Under the pieces are notes generated by a model. It searched no databases, was not told the origin of the DNA, and saw nothing but the letters and a program-made list of their open reading frames with translations. A stretch of 64,000 bases of DNA from Heterodera schachtii (Eukaryota; Nematoda; Chromadorea; Rhabditida; Heteroderidae), in assembly GCA_023374025.1 (NCBI GenBank), contig SIJG01000063.1:124001-188000 (forward strand), in the 5' to 3' direction. Positions 23,470-35,538 of the stretch are shown in pieces (the first letter of the stretch is position 1; every line of letters starts with the position of its first letter). Both the position numbers and the translations under genes were made by a program.

Positions 23470-24060
23470 AGTAGAATTATTTGAGTAGAATTACCCAAAC
23501 TCCTTAAGTATTATTTGAGTAGGATTATCCAAAACTAGAATTATTTGAGTAGAATTATCCAAACCCTTTAAGTAGAATTATTTGAGTAGAATTATCCAAA
23601 ACCCTTAAATAGAATTATTTGAGTAGAATTACCCAAACTCCTTAAGTATTATTTGAGTAGGATTATCCAAAACTAGAATTATTTGAGTAGGATTATCCAA
23701 ACCCCTTAAGTAGAATTATTTGAGTAGGATTATCCAAACCCCTTAAGTATTATTTGAGTAGGATTATCCAAAACTAGAATTATTTGAGTAGAATTATCCA
23801 AAACCCTTAAATAGAATTATTTGAGTAGAATTATCCAAACCCCTTAAGTATTATTTGAGTAGGATTATTCAAAACTAGAATTATTTGAGTAGAATTACCC
23901 AAACCCCTTAAGTAGAATTATTTGACTAGGATTATCCAAAACTAGAATTATTTGAATAGAATTAACCAAACCCCTTAAGTAGAATTATTTGACTAGGATT
24001 ATCCAAAACTAGAATTATTTGAATAGAATTAACCAAACCCTTTAAGTAGAATTATTTGAG
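23470..24060. repeat. Tandem repeat, about 30-37 bp units (unit 1)
   Basis: About 18 units alternate 'agaattatttgagtag', 'aattatccaaaac', 'aattacccaaac' and 'ccttaagt'. The same array with the same order of variants is at 32985-33575. No coding potential. Confidence 0.9.
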
Positions 24061-24068
24061 GAGAATTA

Positions 24069-24090
24069 GCTTTATTTACCCAAATTTGAG
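24069..24090 (+). other. SL1-like 22-mer
   Basis: The 22 bases ending 'ttacccaaatttgag' match the nematode spliced leader SL1 at 19 of 22 positions by my hand alignment. They are not followed by a GT donor, so this is not an SL RNA gene. They sit at the end of the tandem array and 104 bp before the ORF1-like relic. The identical copy is at 33580-33601. Confidence 0.4.
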
Positions 24091-24193
24091 ATCTCACAAA
24101 AACAAATATTCTTTGCTATTTAACAACAAAGTTGTGAAACAATTAGCGAAACAACACAACAAACGACACACTCCTCCTCAATCAAAACGCCCA

Positions 24194-24699
24194 ATGGCAG
24201 CAGCACTGGAACCGGATCCAAACACTGCCGCACTCGCCGAGCAAGAACGACAACGCACATTGGTGTTCATTAGCTTTCCGTAAAGCATTGCTGTTCGCAC
24301 TTCGCAGCGTGTTCAGGAAGACAGGAAAGTATCCACCAAAATCTTGGACCATCTTGAAGTTGAGGCCGAACCAACCGCCGTATTTCGTCTCGGGTGCGGT
24401 ACGACCCGCAGCGAACAACACCACGCCCCCTAATGGTGGTCATGCCAACACCGACACACTAACACATGGCACTCGGAGGATGGAAGCGCGAGCGTGCTCG
24501 ACTCCGTTCTCAACAAAATCTGACCCGCCTTTTCATCCGCCCATCGCTTTCCAAAGCACAGCTCAAGGAAGAATATGAAGCGCGCGTCCGAAAACGTCAA
24601 CAAAACCTAGCTCCAGTGGTACCCACCAGCAATGCAACTCTCACAAACAAATTCCCCGACTCCCGTCGACATAGAAATACCAAATCAGAAGAAGGCTAG
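24194..24699 (+). pseudogene. LINE ORF1-like relic (unit 1)
   Basis: Starting at ATG 24194 the translation reads ERQRTLVFISFP, then TAA where a Glu codon is expected, then VQEDRKVSTKILDHLEVEAE and TAVFRLG. After a frame change it gives RPLMVVMPTP, a second TAA and then LTRLFIRPSLSK. This order resembles the N-terminal RNA-binding region associated with nematode LINE polyproteins (R-S-V-V-I ... L-D-x-L-x-V-E ... R-M-G ... R-P-R-L-x-K-V ... F-I-R-P-S-L). That assignment is from memory of the pattern. The local base composition is clearly more GC-rich than the surroundings. Two stops and one frameshift make it non-functional. An almost identical copy is at 33705-34210. Confidence 0.5.
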
Positions 24700-25403
24700 C
24701 GAAAACATTTCCAAAATCGATAATAAAACAATACTCCTCCAATATGAAACGGTTAAAATCACTCCCACCAACTGACAAAGTGTCAGCCAAAGACAATCCT
24801 ATGAAAAAACAATTCCTCCATCTTTTGAATAAGTAGTTTCACTAGACCTCCAACAATTTCTTCATTAAAACTTCAAAAAATTTTTATTAGCAAAATTTTT
24901 CTCTAACTCCCATAAAAAACCAAATCCCTTTGCTGGAGGTCTGACTTTTCCGCTTTTCAAATCAAATTTAAATTATCTTCTATCACAAATGCCCACTTGA
25001 CCTCAATTCTTTACTTCCAAATGTCATTGTCTTCTAGCACTATTATCCATTCCAAATGTCATTGTCTTCTAGCACTATTATCCATTTGGCCTGTCTGATT
25101 TCCACCAAAAGTTTGTAAGCGGTAGCACATGCCCTTCTTTTGGTTATTTTTATTTTTAATAAAACATAAATAAAAAACAAATCGGTTTTAAGTTATCCCA
25201 TTTTTAAAAATAGGTGTGTTTAAATCTGCTAGCGTGAAGCAGACCAACAAAGACTCGAGATAAAGGATCGCGATCCGCGTTTCGCACCTGCGTTATTTTT
25301 GTTTTACGCAAATCGCACTTTCACCGAAATTTGAACCCCGACCCACATTTGTCATTTTGTGTTTGGAAATAATTAAAAAATAATCAAAACGAGAATTAAT
25401 TTC
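24700..25403. other. Spacer and start of array unit 2
   Basis: A 35-bp direct repeat ('ccaaatgtcattgtcttcta...') occurs twice at about 25018-25087 and once in unit 2 near 34440. From about 25210 the leader block of unit 2 begins, with 'ctgctagcgtgaagcagacc' and the palindrome GGATCGCGATCC. No gene is seen. Confidence 0.5.
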
Positions 25404-26910
25404 TAGAGCCCGACGGGACCGGGGCCCCGCCGGGGTTTTGCCGGGACCCCCGATCACGGTCCCGGGTTTTTTGGGCAAACAACCGGGACCGGGGGTCCCT
25501 GAAAAAACGGGAGTCCCGGTCCCGGGGCCCCGCCCGCGCCAATTTTCCAAGTCCCGGATCCGGTCCCGGCCATTTGGGCCGGAAAAACGGGACTAAATAT
25601 ACACCCCTAAAAATGGCATATTCGTGGATTAAAATGCAAAAATTTATACAATTTTGATTTTTTTTTTAACTTTTGACAAATTTTTATTTAATAAAGTAAA
25701 TTTAGCACTCGAAGCCGAAGGCGAAGACCAATTTTTATTCGAAGCCGAAGTCCGAAGCTCGAAGCCCAAAAAACGCGAAGTTTTCGAAGCCGAAGCCGAT
25801 GTTTTTTCAAAATTTTTTTTTAATTCCAAAAATTTTTTCATCACAAAATTTCAGTTAAATATCAAATTTAATCAATTGACAGAATTGCTAGAGACCAACC
25901 AACCCATTTCGATAAATAAATATAACGAATTTTTTTAGCAATGTATTTTGTAAATTTTTATAAATCTTAGAATACGATTTTTGAGTCAATTTAAAAATAA
26001 AGGGAAATTTGGAGCTCCGGCGGTGCCGATAGAAGCCGCCGGGAAAATTTTTTTTAAATTTGAATGTAATTTGTTAACAATTTACACCAAAAAATGACCA
26101 AATTTTGTGACTTTGAGCTACTTTTTTAAATAAAATAGAGGATTTTTAGGGTCCGGCGGTGACGATTGGAACCGCCATGAAATTTTGAAAGTTTAGTGCA
26201 CTTTGTCAACAGATTTAGTCCAAAAATAAAAACATTTTGCGCTTTTTAATTGTTAATTTATATTAAATTTCCGTCGAAAGAAAGGAATAATTTTGAAAAA
26301 TTAAAAGAAAAGCAAGTGCTTGGATGGGAACTGATCCAAAGGAAACATAATGAAAAGAGCCAAGAGCACTACCACTTGACTATGCGTGTGAACAAATAAA
26401 GAAAAACAAAATTAATAAATTTATATTAATTTAAGTTTATCAAAAGCCCATCGCTAGGGGCGCATTTTCACATTGAAAAGTCAATCTTTAGGGGTGTATT
26501 TTTCCCGAAATTTTGGGTAAAATAGCCGAAGCACGAAGTTCGAAGCTCAAAAAACCCGAAGTTTTCGAAGCCGAAGCCGAAGTTTCGCCCGTCCCTGATC
26601 GGCACCGCCGGACCCCTCACCCTTAGTTGCCCAAAATTAATTGAAAAAAGCGCTCCCGAAAAAAGTGCTTTAAAAATAGACAAAAAAGGTCGTTGCATTG
26701 CTTGGCCTATTCCCAAGCTAAAATATAAAATTTTTCGAATTTTTAATCAAAATTTTCAAAATTTTGAAAAAGTCCCGGTCCCGGCGGGGCCCCGGGCCCT
26801 ATTGGGACCGGGGGTCCCGGAAAAACGGGGGTCCCGGGGGTCCCGACCGGGTCATTTTCCAAGTCCCGGCCCCAGTCCCGGTCCCGGCCATTCCAAAATT
26901 CCGGGCTCTA
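25404..26910. mobile_element. Composite foldback insertion with 'gggacc' and 'gaagcc' words
   Basis: The inverted ends are TAGAGCCCG and CGGGCTCTA, flanked by a direct repeat, TTAATTTC(T), of 8-10 bp. Both termini carry dense ccgggacc words. The interior has blocks of 'cgaagccgaag' words (about 25710-25800 and 26525-26585) and GC-rich palindromes at 26017-26042 and 26153-26176. The corresponding place in unit 3 (about 34760-34810) lacks the insert, which gives an empty site. Confidence 0.7.
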
Positions 26911-28366
26911 TTAATTTCTATCCAAAAGTTTTTCTCCTTTTTATTGGAATTCAACAAAATTTGCACCATTAGGACAAGTTTTGGTCTATTTGCAGAAATG
27001 AAATATACAGTGAAATTATTTTTACTCTAGGGATATATCAGATTTGTTTTAGTTGTAAGACTAAGAAAATATTTGAGGGCAAACCAAATTTTGATTCGTG
27101 AACGAACCATGCCAAATACCTTTTCATTAATGAAATCGTTTTCAAAATTCAATAAATTTATACAATGTGTAAATATATGAATTTAAAACAAAAAAATCAT
27201 CGGCCATCGTTTAAAGGGTTCTAAGACAAAATGAAGTTTTATTAGTGAACATTTCATGCATCATTTTCATCGAATTTTAGAAATTTTATGTTTTTTTATA
27301 ACTTATGACAAATATGTATACACCAAAAAAGTATCCTTCCAATTTACTAGAGTTGTACGGGACCGGGACCTGGTATTGAAAAACACGTACAACTGAGTAC
27401 CTATGACCGGGAAAAGTTCCGGTTTTTCCAGGTTTTCCCCGCAAAAAAGTCCCGATTTTTCAACCCAAAAAGTCCCGGTCCCGTTTTTGCCCAGAATTCC
27501 CGGTCCCGTACAACTCTACAATTTACAGACAAGCGCCACCAGGATATTTTCTTTCTCTGAGTTTAATTGCATTTTTTGCATAAAAGCCAGCAATTTTCTC
27601 TAATTCGAAAAATGAATGCTTCTCCGTAAATGATAAAAAAATAGTAAATCATCATTTTGTAAAATTGTTTTACAAATTTATTTGGCGGCGCGTTTTTCAA
27701 AAAAACTTTTTGGGAAGAGGAGAGGGAAGGATGCGCCGATAGGCGCCGCCTGAAAAATTTTTGAAAATTTGAATACAATTTGTTAGCAGGATTTCCACTA
27801 AAATATGATCAAATTTTGCGATTTTTAGGCCATTTTTCTAAGAAAAAGTAGGAGTTTTTTGGGCCGGCGGTGCCGAGAGGCGCCGCCAGGGGAAAATTGG
27901 AAATTTTGACCATTTTTAAACAGGTTTTCACTGAAAATTAGCCAATTTATATGTCAAAAATGCGAAAGCGAAGCCCATCCCCGTTACATATCATTTATAT
28001 TTTAATAGCTGAGTTCAATTTGCCCAAGTCAATAATATCATCTTTCTCCTTCAATATGTGGATGAGCTGAATAAAAAAATTGTATTTAAATTTGGTAACC
28101 CAACTAAAAAAATAGCAAACAGGACATAAACATTATTATTATTCAGTATTTTGTTTAATTAATATATTTGATTTGTAAATCGGGTAAATTACCACAAATT
28201 GGGGAGAAATGGGCTGTCCCCAATTTAACTTTTTTATTTTCGGCAAAAATAATTTTACGGGGGGTTTTCTAGGGGTACAGATTACGAATTGGAACTCGGG
28301 TTTGCCCGATTCCGAAGCACGGAGCCGAATTCGAAGAAAAAGTTGAAATTTTTCCAAAATCCAAGT
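26911..28366. repeat. Array unit leader, copy 2 (interrupted)
   Basis: Continues the leader after the insertion: 'atccaaaagttttt', 'ggtctatttgcagaaatgaa' and 'tcctagcaa'-type phrases. It is interrupted by the foldback element at 27349-27517 and by a dimer of GC-rich palindromes at about 27733-27887. No gene is seen. Confidence 0.5.
27349..27517. mobile_element. Foldback element filled with 'gggacc' words
   Basis: The inverted ends AGAGTTGTACGGGACCGGGA and TCCCGGTCCCGTACAACTCT are perfect complements. The ends match those of the element at 12640-12966. Confidence 0.85.
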
Positions 28367-29564
28367 TTAAATTTTGGAGCCAATTAATATTTTTATTAGA
28401 GACCGGACATTTAATTTTTGGCACTTATGCATTTGGACCATAAAACTTGCCGGACAATCCTTGATCTCCAGGCACTTTACATATTTATTGGAGCAAACGT
28501 GCAGCACGGCTTTGCACAGCACAGTCCCGTCACTGTCAATGCTCTCAACATGGCATTTTTGTTCATTTTGTATTTTTTGGGTTCGCCTCACCCTATCATT
28601 GTCTATATACTTTTCATCTTCGACCATCACCATCTCATAAGTGACCACGGGCGTGCCGTACTCTCCATGTTTGGCCAACGCGTATTCAATGCGCAATTCG
28701 TGCACTTGGGGAGAACACTCATTCAACCAGATGCTTTTCGGGGGGGCAATGTTGAATGCTGATTTGATGATGTTTGATGCTTTTTTGAGAAAGTTTGCTG
28801 AATTATGCTGGTTTTGGGGAAGAATACCTCAAAAATGGACATTTTATGTAAAAATACTTCAAAAAACTCCCAGATTTTCAAATTTATGGCGATAAGTTGA
28901 TTTTTCTATTGTGTAATTTTTTATTCCTTGGAAATTTTATTGCTTAGTTTTTTATAAACTAATTGTTTGGTTGAAATTAAAAATTTAATTTTCTTAAAAA
29001 AATGAATGCTGACAGAACTTATGTTATACCCTAATTTGTAAGTACTATAAAATACTACCGTATAATTGACTTTTTTTGCTTTTGAATGCATCTGAACGAT
29101 TTAATTCATTGTCGCTTTCCACAAAATTTTTTGGCCAAAATTTCTCCGGTGGACAATTTCCGTCGAACAAATTGCACACAAATTCGTACACAAAAAAGAC
29201 ACGATTGGTGCTATATTCATAGAAAAGAAAAGCCAAAGAAAAGAATCTCGGGTCATAATTAGGAGGTGTTTTCAAAAATTTTAGTTGACTAAACGCCAAA
29301 AATAATTCATCCGCTTTTTTTGTGCTGACAAAAAAAGGCCTCTCAAATGACTGGGCCTTCACGGCATTGTCCTCATTAGGCTCATTATTGTCTTTGAAAT
29401 GATTGCTGAAATAAAGCCATTTTTATATTTTCGTTTTTTTTGACTTACAAAATTCGGCGCTGCTCCCTACCGTAAGTGTACTCATATTCTGAAATTTTGT
29501 ATTGGATAAATGAAAACATTCCATTCTATTAATCAAATTTATCAAATTCTGATGTATTTATTAG

Positions 29565-29928
29565 AGGTGCCCCGTGACTGAAAAAACCCGTGAACCGTGA
29601 CCGTGAATTGGTACCGTGAATCGTGACAGTGATCAAAAACCGTGAAATTCACGGTTTTCGTGACCGTGGCCGTGAATTTTTTGAACTTAATTTTTCCCTG
29701 TTAGCGAATTTTTTGTTTTTACACTGTCTTTTTTGTGGTGTAATTCTCCAAAATTTTTGGGAATTTTGAAAATTTTGCTCTGTTTTCTTAGCAAACTGCC
29801 CAAAAAATGACCAAATTTTCTATAAAAACAATATGCAATTCGTAAATTTATTTTCAATTTTTATCCAGCCTAAATTTTTCACGGAACAACCGTGAATTGG
29901 TCCCGTGATTCGTAATTATTTAAAAAAA
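29565..29928. mobile_element. Insertion filled with the word 'cgtgaa'
   Basis: Repeats 'accgtgaattgg', 'ccgtgaccgtgaat' and 'cgtgattcgt' at both ends with an AT-rich middle. It is present in intron 5 of copy 2 only. Exact termini are not clear. Confidence 0.6.
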
Positions 29929-30283
29929 AAGACAAAAATGTAACAATGGGGTCTTTGGTGCCGCTACTACGAATGACATCCATTTCTAACAATTCCGAAC
30001 CCCGGACTCAATCAAAAGCCAAAATCCATTTTTCACCAAAACCCACCCAAATGCAGATTTGGGCATTTTGCTGCATTTGATTGTGTTGTATTTTAAGTTA
30101 TTTTATAAATTCGTGTGAAAACTTTTTATGAAAAATCTTTTTTAGAATATGTGTGTGGATTTTGGTGAAAAATGAATTTTCGACTTTTGTTCGAGTCCGG
30201 GATTCGGAATTGGTCGAAATGGATGAATATTCGTGATGGCGACCCCAAAAACTCCATGTTACATTTTTTGTCTTTTAACATAA
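29929..30283. mobile_element. Foldback element with long inverted repeats
   Basis: The left arm begins 'aaaagacaaaaatgtaac' and contains 'gaatgacatccatttc', 'attccgaacccc' and 'tttttcaccaaaa'. The right arm is its complement ending 'gttacattttttgtctttt'. Arms are about 130 bp. It sits next to the previous insertion in intron 5 of copy 2. Confidence 0.7.
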
Positions 30284-31187
30284 AATAAAGTGTATAAGTA
30301 CCAATTCTGAGAGAATTATTTAGGCAAAATACTCACCATAGTGTCCAACTGAAACAAAAACGTGTTTGATTTTGCCATTTATGTCATTAGAAGTTCGAAT
30401 TTTTATTTCGGCATGGAATTCGCCGTCGGTGGTCAAATCTCAAAATTACAAAAATTTTATTTTTGAAATTCACTTGAGGATTGTGAAGGCACTTGTGTCG
30501 CATTTTGGGGCGCAACAGTTTCGATTGTAATCGAAGATGGCACTTTCATCGGCACATTTACTATTTGTGGCATCATCATAATTAAAGCCATTTTCTATCT
30601 CATTTATTTCACCGATTTGCTTGCCAAGGGATTTGCTTTTTTTATTTTCTAAAGAAAAAAGATTATGGATGCGATTTTTAGGCACAAAAAATCGCGAATA
30701 TGCACAAAGTCATCGTAGACACCCCAAACCAAGCGGAAAATGCGTTTTCGTGCTTATCTGTGCGAATTTAGTGGGCAGAAACTTAGGCATTTGCCTAAAA
30801 ATCGTATTCCTAATCATTATCATTATCTTATTAATACCCCTCCGCCCAATAAATTTTTTGACTTTGCTCATTGCAAGCTGCGCGGATTGAGATCTGTTTT
30901 GTGCCAATTTCTTCAATTAGCGTATAATTTGCAGCGATTGTCCCGTGGTAAACGCTTTGCCATTTAATTTGGTCTTTGGCCGACAATTTGCCGTCGGGCG
31001 AACAGCAATAAATGTTCTGTGCCAAGCTATCCTTTACGGGAATGGTCAACAAATCGGTGAACTGATCACTGATTTTTTCCATTTGCCGTTGGACTAATGG
31101 CGACAATGGACGTGGCCCACAATAGGCCAAACTTTCATTTGGAAAGTGCACAGCGCCTAAAAAGGACAATTAAAAACCCAATAAATA

Positions 31188-31673
31188 GGCAACCTTCCGG
31201 TTCATTGGTCCAGTTTTTTTAAATAAAATTCTGGAAATATTTTTCTACGGCTAATTAAGAATCTGACCATCTTTTCGACCAATTTTGAATCCCGAATCCG
31301 AATTCGAACATTTTTAAAAAAATTCAAAATTTTCAATTTCATCAAATATGCCTAAGCATTGAGAAGATAATATTCTGAAATATGAGCCAGTTGTCCAGTT
31401 ATTTGGACGAATTTATGTGGCGACAGTTCAACGGAAAAAGACACTGGCATCAGTTGATAACATATTGGATCATATTTCAGAATATTATCTTGCCAATGCT
31501 TAGGCATATTTGATGAAATTGAAAATTTTGAATTAAAAAAAGTTCGAATTCGGGTTCGGGATTAAAAATTAGTCGAAAGGATGGTCAGATTCATACACAG
31601 CAGCTCAAATTAGCCCTAGAAAGTGTTTCCAGAATTTTATTAAAAAAACGGGACCAATGCACCGAAAGATTGC
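31188..31673. mobile_element. Foldback DNA element with target duplication (copy 2 intron 2)
   Basis: The ends GGCAACCTTCCGGTTCATTG and CAATGCACCGAAAGATTGCC are inverted, and complementarity continues through most of each half. The element is flanked by a direct repeat, CAATAAAT. Copy 1 has a single 'cccaataaat' at the same intron position, which is the empty site. A sibling insertion is in copy 3 at about 38331-38818. An 8-9-bp target duplication with long arms fits hAT or Mutator-like non-autonomous elements. Confidence 0.85.
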
Positions 31674-32229
31674 CCAATAAATTTGTAATGTTTTTTATTA
31701 AATTTTAAATTTAAATCCTTACGAATGCATCCCTCCGGCACGGAATCATTTGCAGCGAATTCCGGCACTGAGAAGTAGCGCTGTTGATAGAAAAGGCCAT
31801 CGGTGGCAGGCGATGGACGAAAGTTTTGTTCGGCAGAAATGCAACAAAATTGAACAGATGGGAACCATTGGAGCCCTTTTGGGCATTCGGAAATGCTTCT
31901 TGGATTTAAGCCAATAGGGGGCAAAAAAACTAAAAAAAATTCACAAAATTAAAAGGAATTAAAATTAAAATTTACCATAGCAATCGAATTGTGATGAGTT
32001 AACGCCGTTTTTTGAAGTGCGAATGCGGCAAAGAGTGAAAGGGATAAAAAATGGAAAATATTTTCCATTTAAATTTTTATCAGCTTTAAATTGAAAATTT
32101 ATTAAAACAATAGAATTTTTACTTTTTAAGTTTAATTATTAATAATATATATAATTATTATTAATATTTTATATGAATTATTTATTACACGCCCCACACA
32201 ATTTTTTCCAATTGCAAATTTGGGCGCTT

Positions 32230-32750
32230 CATAAAAAAGTGCTAAAATCAAAAATCTGATTTTTCCTATGATTTTTAAACATGTAAAATTTAATTAAATT
32301 GATGCTTAAATACCCATTCTTCTAAAAGTTTTGTTGGAAGGATTTCAAATAAAATAATTATAATATTAAATAAAATCATTAACAAGATTACTTTGAATAT
32401 TTATATATTTGAAAGTTCAATTAAAATGGATTAAAATTATAAATGAACTTAAATTATATAAAATATGGAAATGTTTATATGGAAATGTATCCGCTTCAAC
32501 CGAATCTAAATTTCTTGGGCCTAGATCTATGCTCAGGCTTTATTTTGTAAAATTTATAGGCGCCGCTTAAACTCCAAATTAAAAAGAATTTAAAGTAATC
32601 TGGCTAATGTTTTATTTAATATTAGGTAAATTTTAATTTATTTTTTATTCGAAATCCAACAAAACTTTTTGAAGAATGTGTATTTAAGCATCAATTTAGT
32701 TAATTTTTTTAGATAAAAAACACAGGAAAAATCATATTTTTGATTTTCAT
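32230..32750. mobile_element. MITE-like element, family M1-related (copy in unit 2)
   Basis: Nearly identical to 22711-23245, with scattered substitutions. It belongs to the duplicated array unit. Confidence 0.6.
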
Positions 32751-32984
32751 TAATCCTCCTGGTATTGATTAAAGAATTTTTTGCAATTCTTAAATAAGAG
32801 AATTTTATATTTTTAAGTTAATTTTATCAAAAGAATCATTTGGCTATATTTTCAGTAAAATAATGTAAGAATACTTTATTTATAATATATATATATATAA
32901 GCCGAATGAATAAAGTTATTATTAAAATGAAAAATATGGCAAATCACGCTGCCTTATAAAGAGAGCAAAAATAATGATCAAAGT

Positions 32985-33575
32985 AGAATTATTTGAGTAG
33001 AATTACCCAAACTCCTTAAGTATTATTTGAGTAGGATTATCCAAAACTAGAATTATTTGAGTAGAATTATCCAAACCCTTTAAGTAGAATTATTTGAGTA
33101 GAATTATCCAAAACCCTTAAATAGAATTATTTGAGTAGAATTACCCAAACTCCTTAAGTATTATTTGAGTAGGATTATCCAAAACTAGAATTATTTGAGT
33201 AGGATTATCCAAACCCCTTAAGTAGAATTATTTGAGTAGGATTATCCAAACCCCTTAAGTATTATTTGAGTAGGATTATCCAAACTAGAATTATTTGAGT
33301 AGAATTATCCAAAACCCTTAAATAGAATTATTTGAGTAGAATTATCCAAACCCCTTAAGTATTATTTGAGTAGGATTATTCAAAACTAGAATTATTTGAG
33401 TAGAATTACCCAAACCCCTTAAGTAGAATTATTTGACTAGGATTATCCAAAACTAGAATTATTTGAATAGAATTAACCAAACCCCTTAAGTAGAATTATT
33501 TGACTAGGATTATCCAAAACTAGAATTATTTGAATAGAATTAACCAAACCCTTTAAGTAGAATTATTTGAGGAGA
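32985..33575. repeat. Tandem repeat, about 30-37 bp units (unit 2)
   Basis: Same variants in the same order as 23470-24060, at an offset close to 9511 bp. The order shows whole-unit duplication and not independent expansion. Confidence 0.9.
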
Positions 33576-33704
33576 ATTAGCTTTATTTACCCAAATTTGA
33601 GATCTCACAAAAACAAATATTCTTTGCTATTTAACAACAAAGTTGTGAAACAATTAGCGAAACAACACAACAAACGACACACTCCTCCTCAATCAAAACG
33701 CCCA

Positions 33705-34210
33705 ATGGCAGCAGCACTGGAACCGGATCCAAACACTGCCGCACTCGCCGAGCAAGAACGACAACGCACATTGGTGTTCATTAGCTTTCCGTAAAGCATT
33801 GCTGTTCGCACTTCGCAGCGTGTTCAGGAAGACAGGAAAGTATCCACCAAAATCTTGGACCATCTTGAAGTTGAGGCCGAACCAACCGCCGTATTTCGTC
33901 TCGGGTGCGGTACGACCCGCAGCGAACAACACCACGCCCCCTAATGGTGGTCATGCCAACACCGACACACTAACACATGGCACTCGGAGGATGGAAGCGC
34001 GAGCGTGCTCGACTCCGTTCTCAACAAAATCTGACCCGCCTTTTCGTCCGCCCATCGCTTTCCAAACCACAGCTCAAGGAAGAATATGAAGCGCGCGTCC
34101 GAAAACGTCAACAAAACCTAGCTCCAGTGGTACCCACCAGCAATGCAACTCTCACAAACAAATGCCCCGACTCCCGTCGACATAGAAATACCAAATCAGA
34201 AGAAGGCTAG
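33705..34210 (+). pseudogene. LINE ORF1-like relic (unit 2)
   Basis: Differs from 24194-24699 at only a few bases and shares both in-frame stops and the frame change, so decay preceded the unit duplication. The SL1-like segment is again 104 bp upstream. Confidence 0.5.
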
Positions 34211-35538
34211 CGAAAACATTTCCAAAATCGATAAAAAACAATTCTCCTCCAATATGAACGGTTAAAATCACTCCCACCAACTGACAAAGTGTCAGACCAA
34301 AGACAATCCTATGAAAAAAACAATTCCTCCATATTTTCAATAAATAGTTTGCTAGACCTCCAAGGAGGTCTGACTTTTCCGCTTCTTCTTCAATTCAAAT
34401 TTCAATTATCTTCTATCACAAATCCTCAATTCTTCATTTCCAAATGTCATTGTCTTCTAGCAATACTTTCCATTTGACCTGTCTGATTTCCACCAAAAGT
34501 TTGTAAGCGGTAGCACATACCCTTCCTTTGGTTATTTTTATTTTTGAATTAAAAAATAAATAAAAAACAAATCCATTTGAGTTATCCCATTTTTTTAAAT
34601 TAGGGGTGTTTAAATCTGCTAGCGTGAAGCAGACCAGCAAAGGCTGGAGACAAAGGATTGCGACCCGCGTTTCGCACATGCGTCATTTTGTTTTGCGCAA
34701 ATCGCGCTTTCATCGAGATTTGGACCCCGACCCACATTTGTATAATTTTGAGTTTTGAAATATAATTAAAAAAAGTAATCGAAGCGAAAAAATTTCCCTT
34801 TTTTTAATTTTATATCCAAAAGTTTGTATTTGCGCCATTAGGACTAGTTTTGGTCTATTTGCAGAAACGAAATATGTCTTGAAAATTATTTCTAAACAAT
34901 TAAACTCTAGGGATATTTTTGTGGGGCAACCCAAATTTTGGTCCGTGAACGAACCACGTCAATTTCCTTTTCATTAATGAAATCGTTTTCCAAAATCCAA
35001 TAAGTTCAAACCTCGGATCAAGACGAAAACAAGGTTCATTTTAAAAATATTTTAAGAATTCATATGATTTAATGAAATAAAGTTTTATCCGAATTCGAAA
35101 ATTGCATGCTTCTCCGTAAATGGTAAAAAAATCTCAAAATCCGATCGCTGCTAATTAAAGAACCGATAAAAAAAGTTTTTTTTTGTGTACTTTTTGGCCA
35201 CCTTGTTGAGAATTATTCAATGTTAAATCCTTATTTTAGAGTGCAATTTGAAATACCAAAATACTTGAATATGGCGAAAATTGAAAAATCACACCAATAA
35301 AAATGCTATTTTGAGCCTTCTTCCTAGCAAAAAATATGTAAAAAAAATGGAAAATGATGGCCTTACGTATCATTTATATTTTAATAGCTGATTTCAGTTC
35401 GTCCAAGTCAACAATAGCACTTTCTTGCTTCAATGTGCGGAAGAGCTAAATAAAAAAATTTGGTACCCCCAACTAAAAACAGCAGAAAGGGCATAAACAT
35501 TATTTTTATTTAGTATTTTAGTTTTAATTAAATTTATT
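34211..35538. repeat. Spacer and array unit leader, copy 3
   Basis: The spacer ends at about 34605. The leader then repeats 'ctgctagcgtgaagcagacc', 'cagcaaaggctggagac', 'ggtctatttgcagaaacgaa' and 'tttagtattttag' as in the other units. No gene is seen. Confidence 0.55.

Larger units (their letters stand above)
28367..32068 (-). pseudogene. Family E copy 2, degenerate
   Basis: The recognisable exons are 31976-32068, 31723-31929, 30863-31156, 30474-30648, 30337-30438, 29449-29488, 29059-29405 and coding-like 28367-28726. Compared with copies 1 and 3, exon 1 has six instead of seven A after the signal peptide (frameshift) and exon 4 has one extra base. The final exon has lost the upstream AG acceptor, since the sequence before 'ttgaatgagtgttc' is unrelated. 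The intron-5 donor is a standard GT here. Introns carry extra insertions (29565-30283 and 31188-31673). It is probably a pseudogene, although the single-base changes could be assembly errors. Confidence 0.75.

Noticed and set aside
24069..24090. A spliced leader RNA gene
   Set aside because: No GT donor follows the SL1-like 22-mer and no Sm site or SL RNA body is visible.
24056..24578. Overlapping frames on both strands in the GC-richer block
   Set aside because: The plus-strand ORF1-like relic explains the composition; the other frames are shadows.
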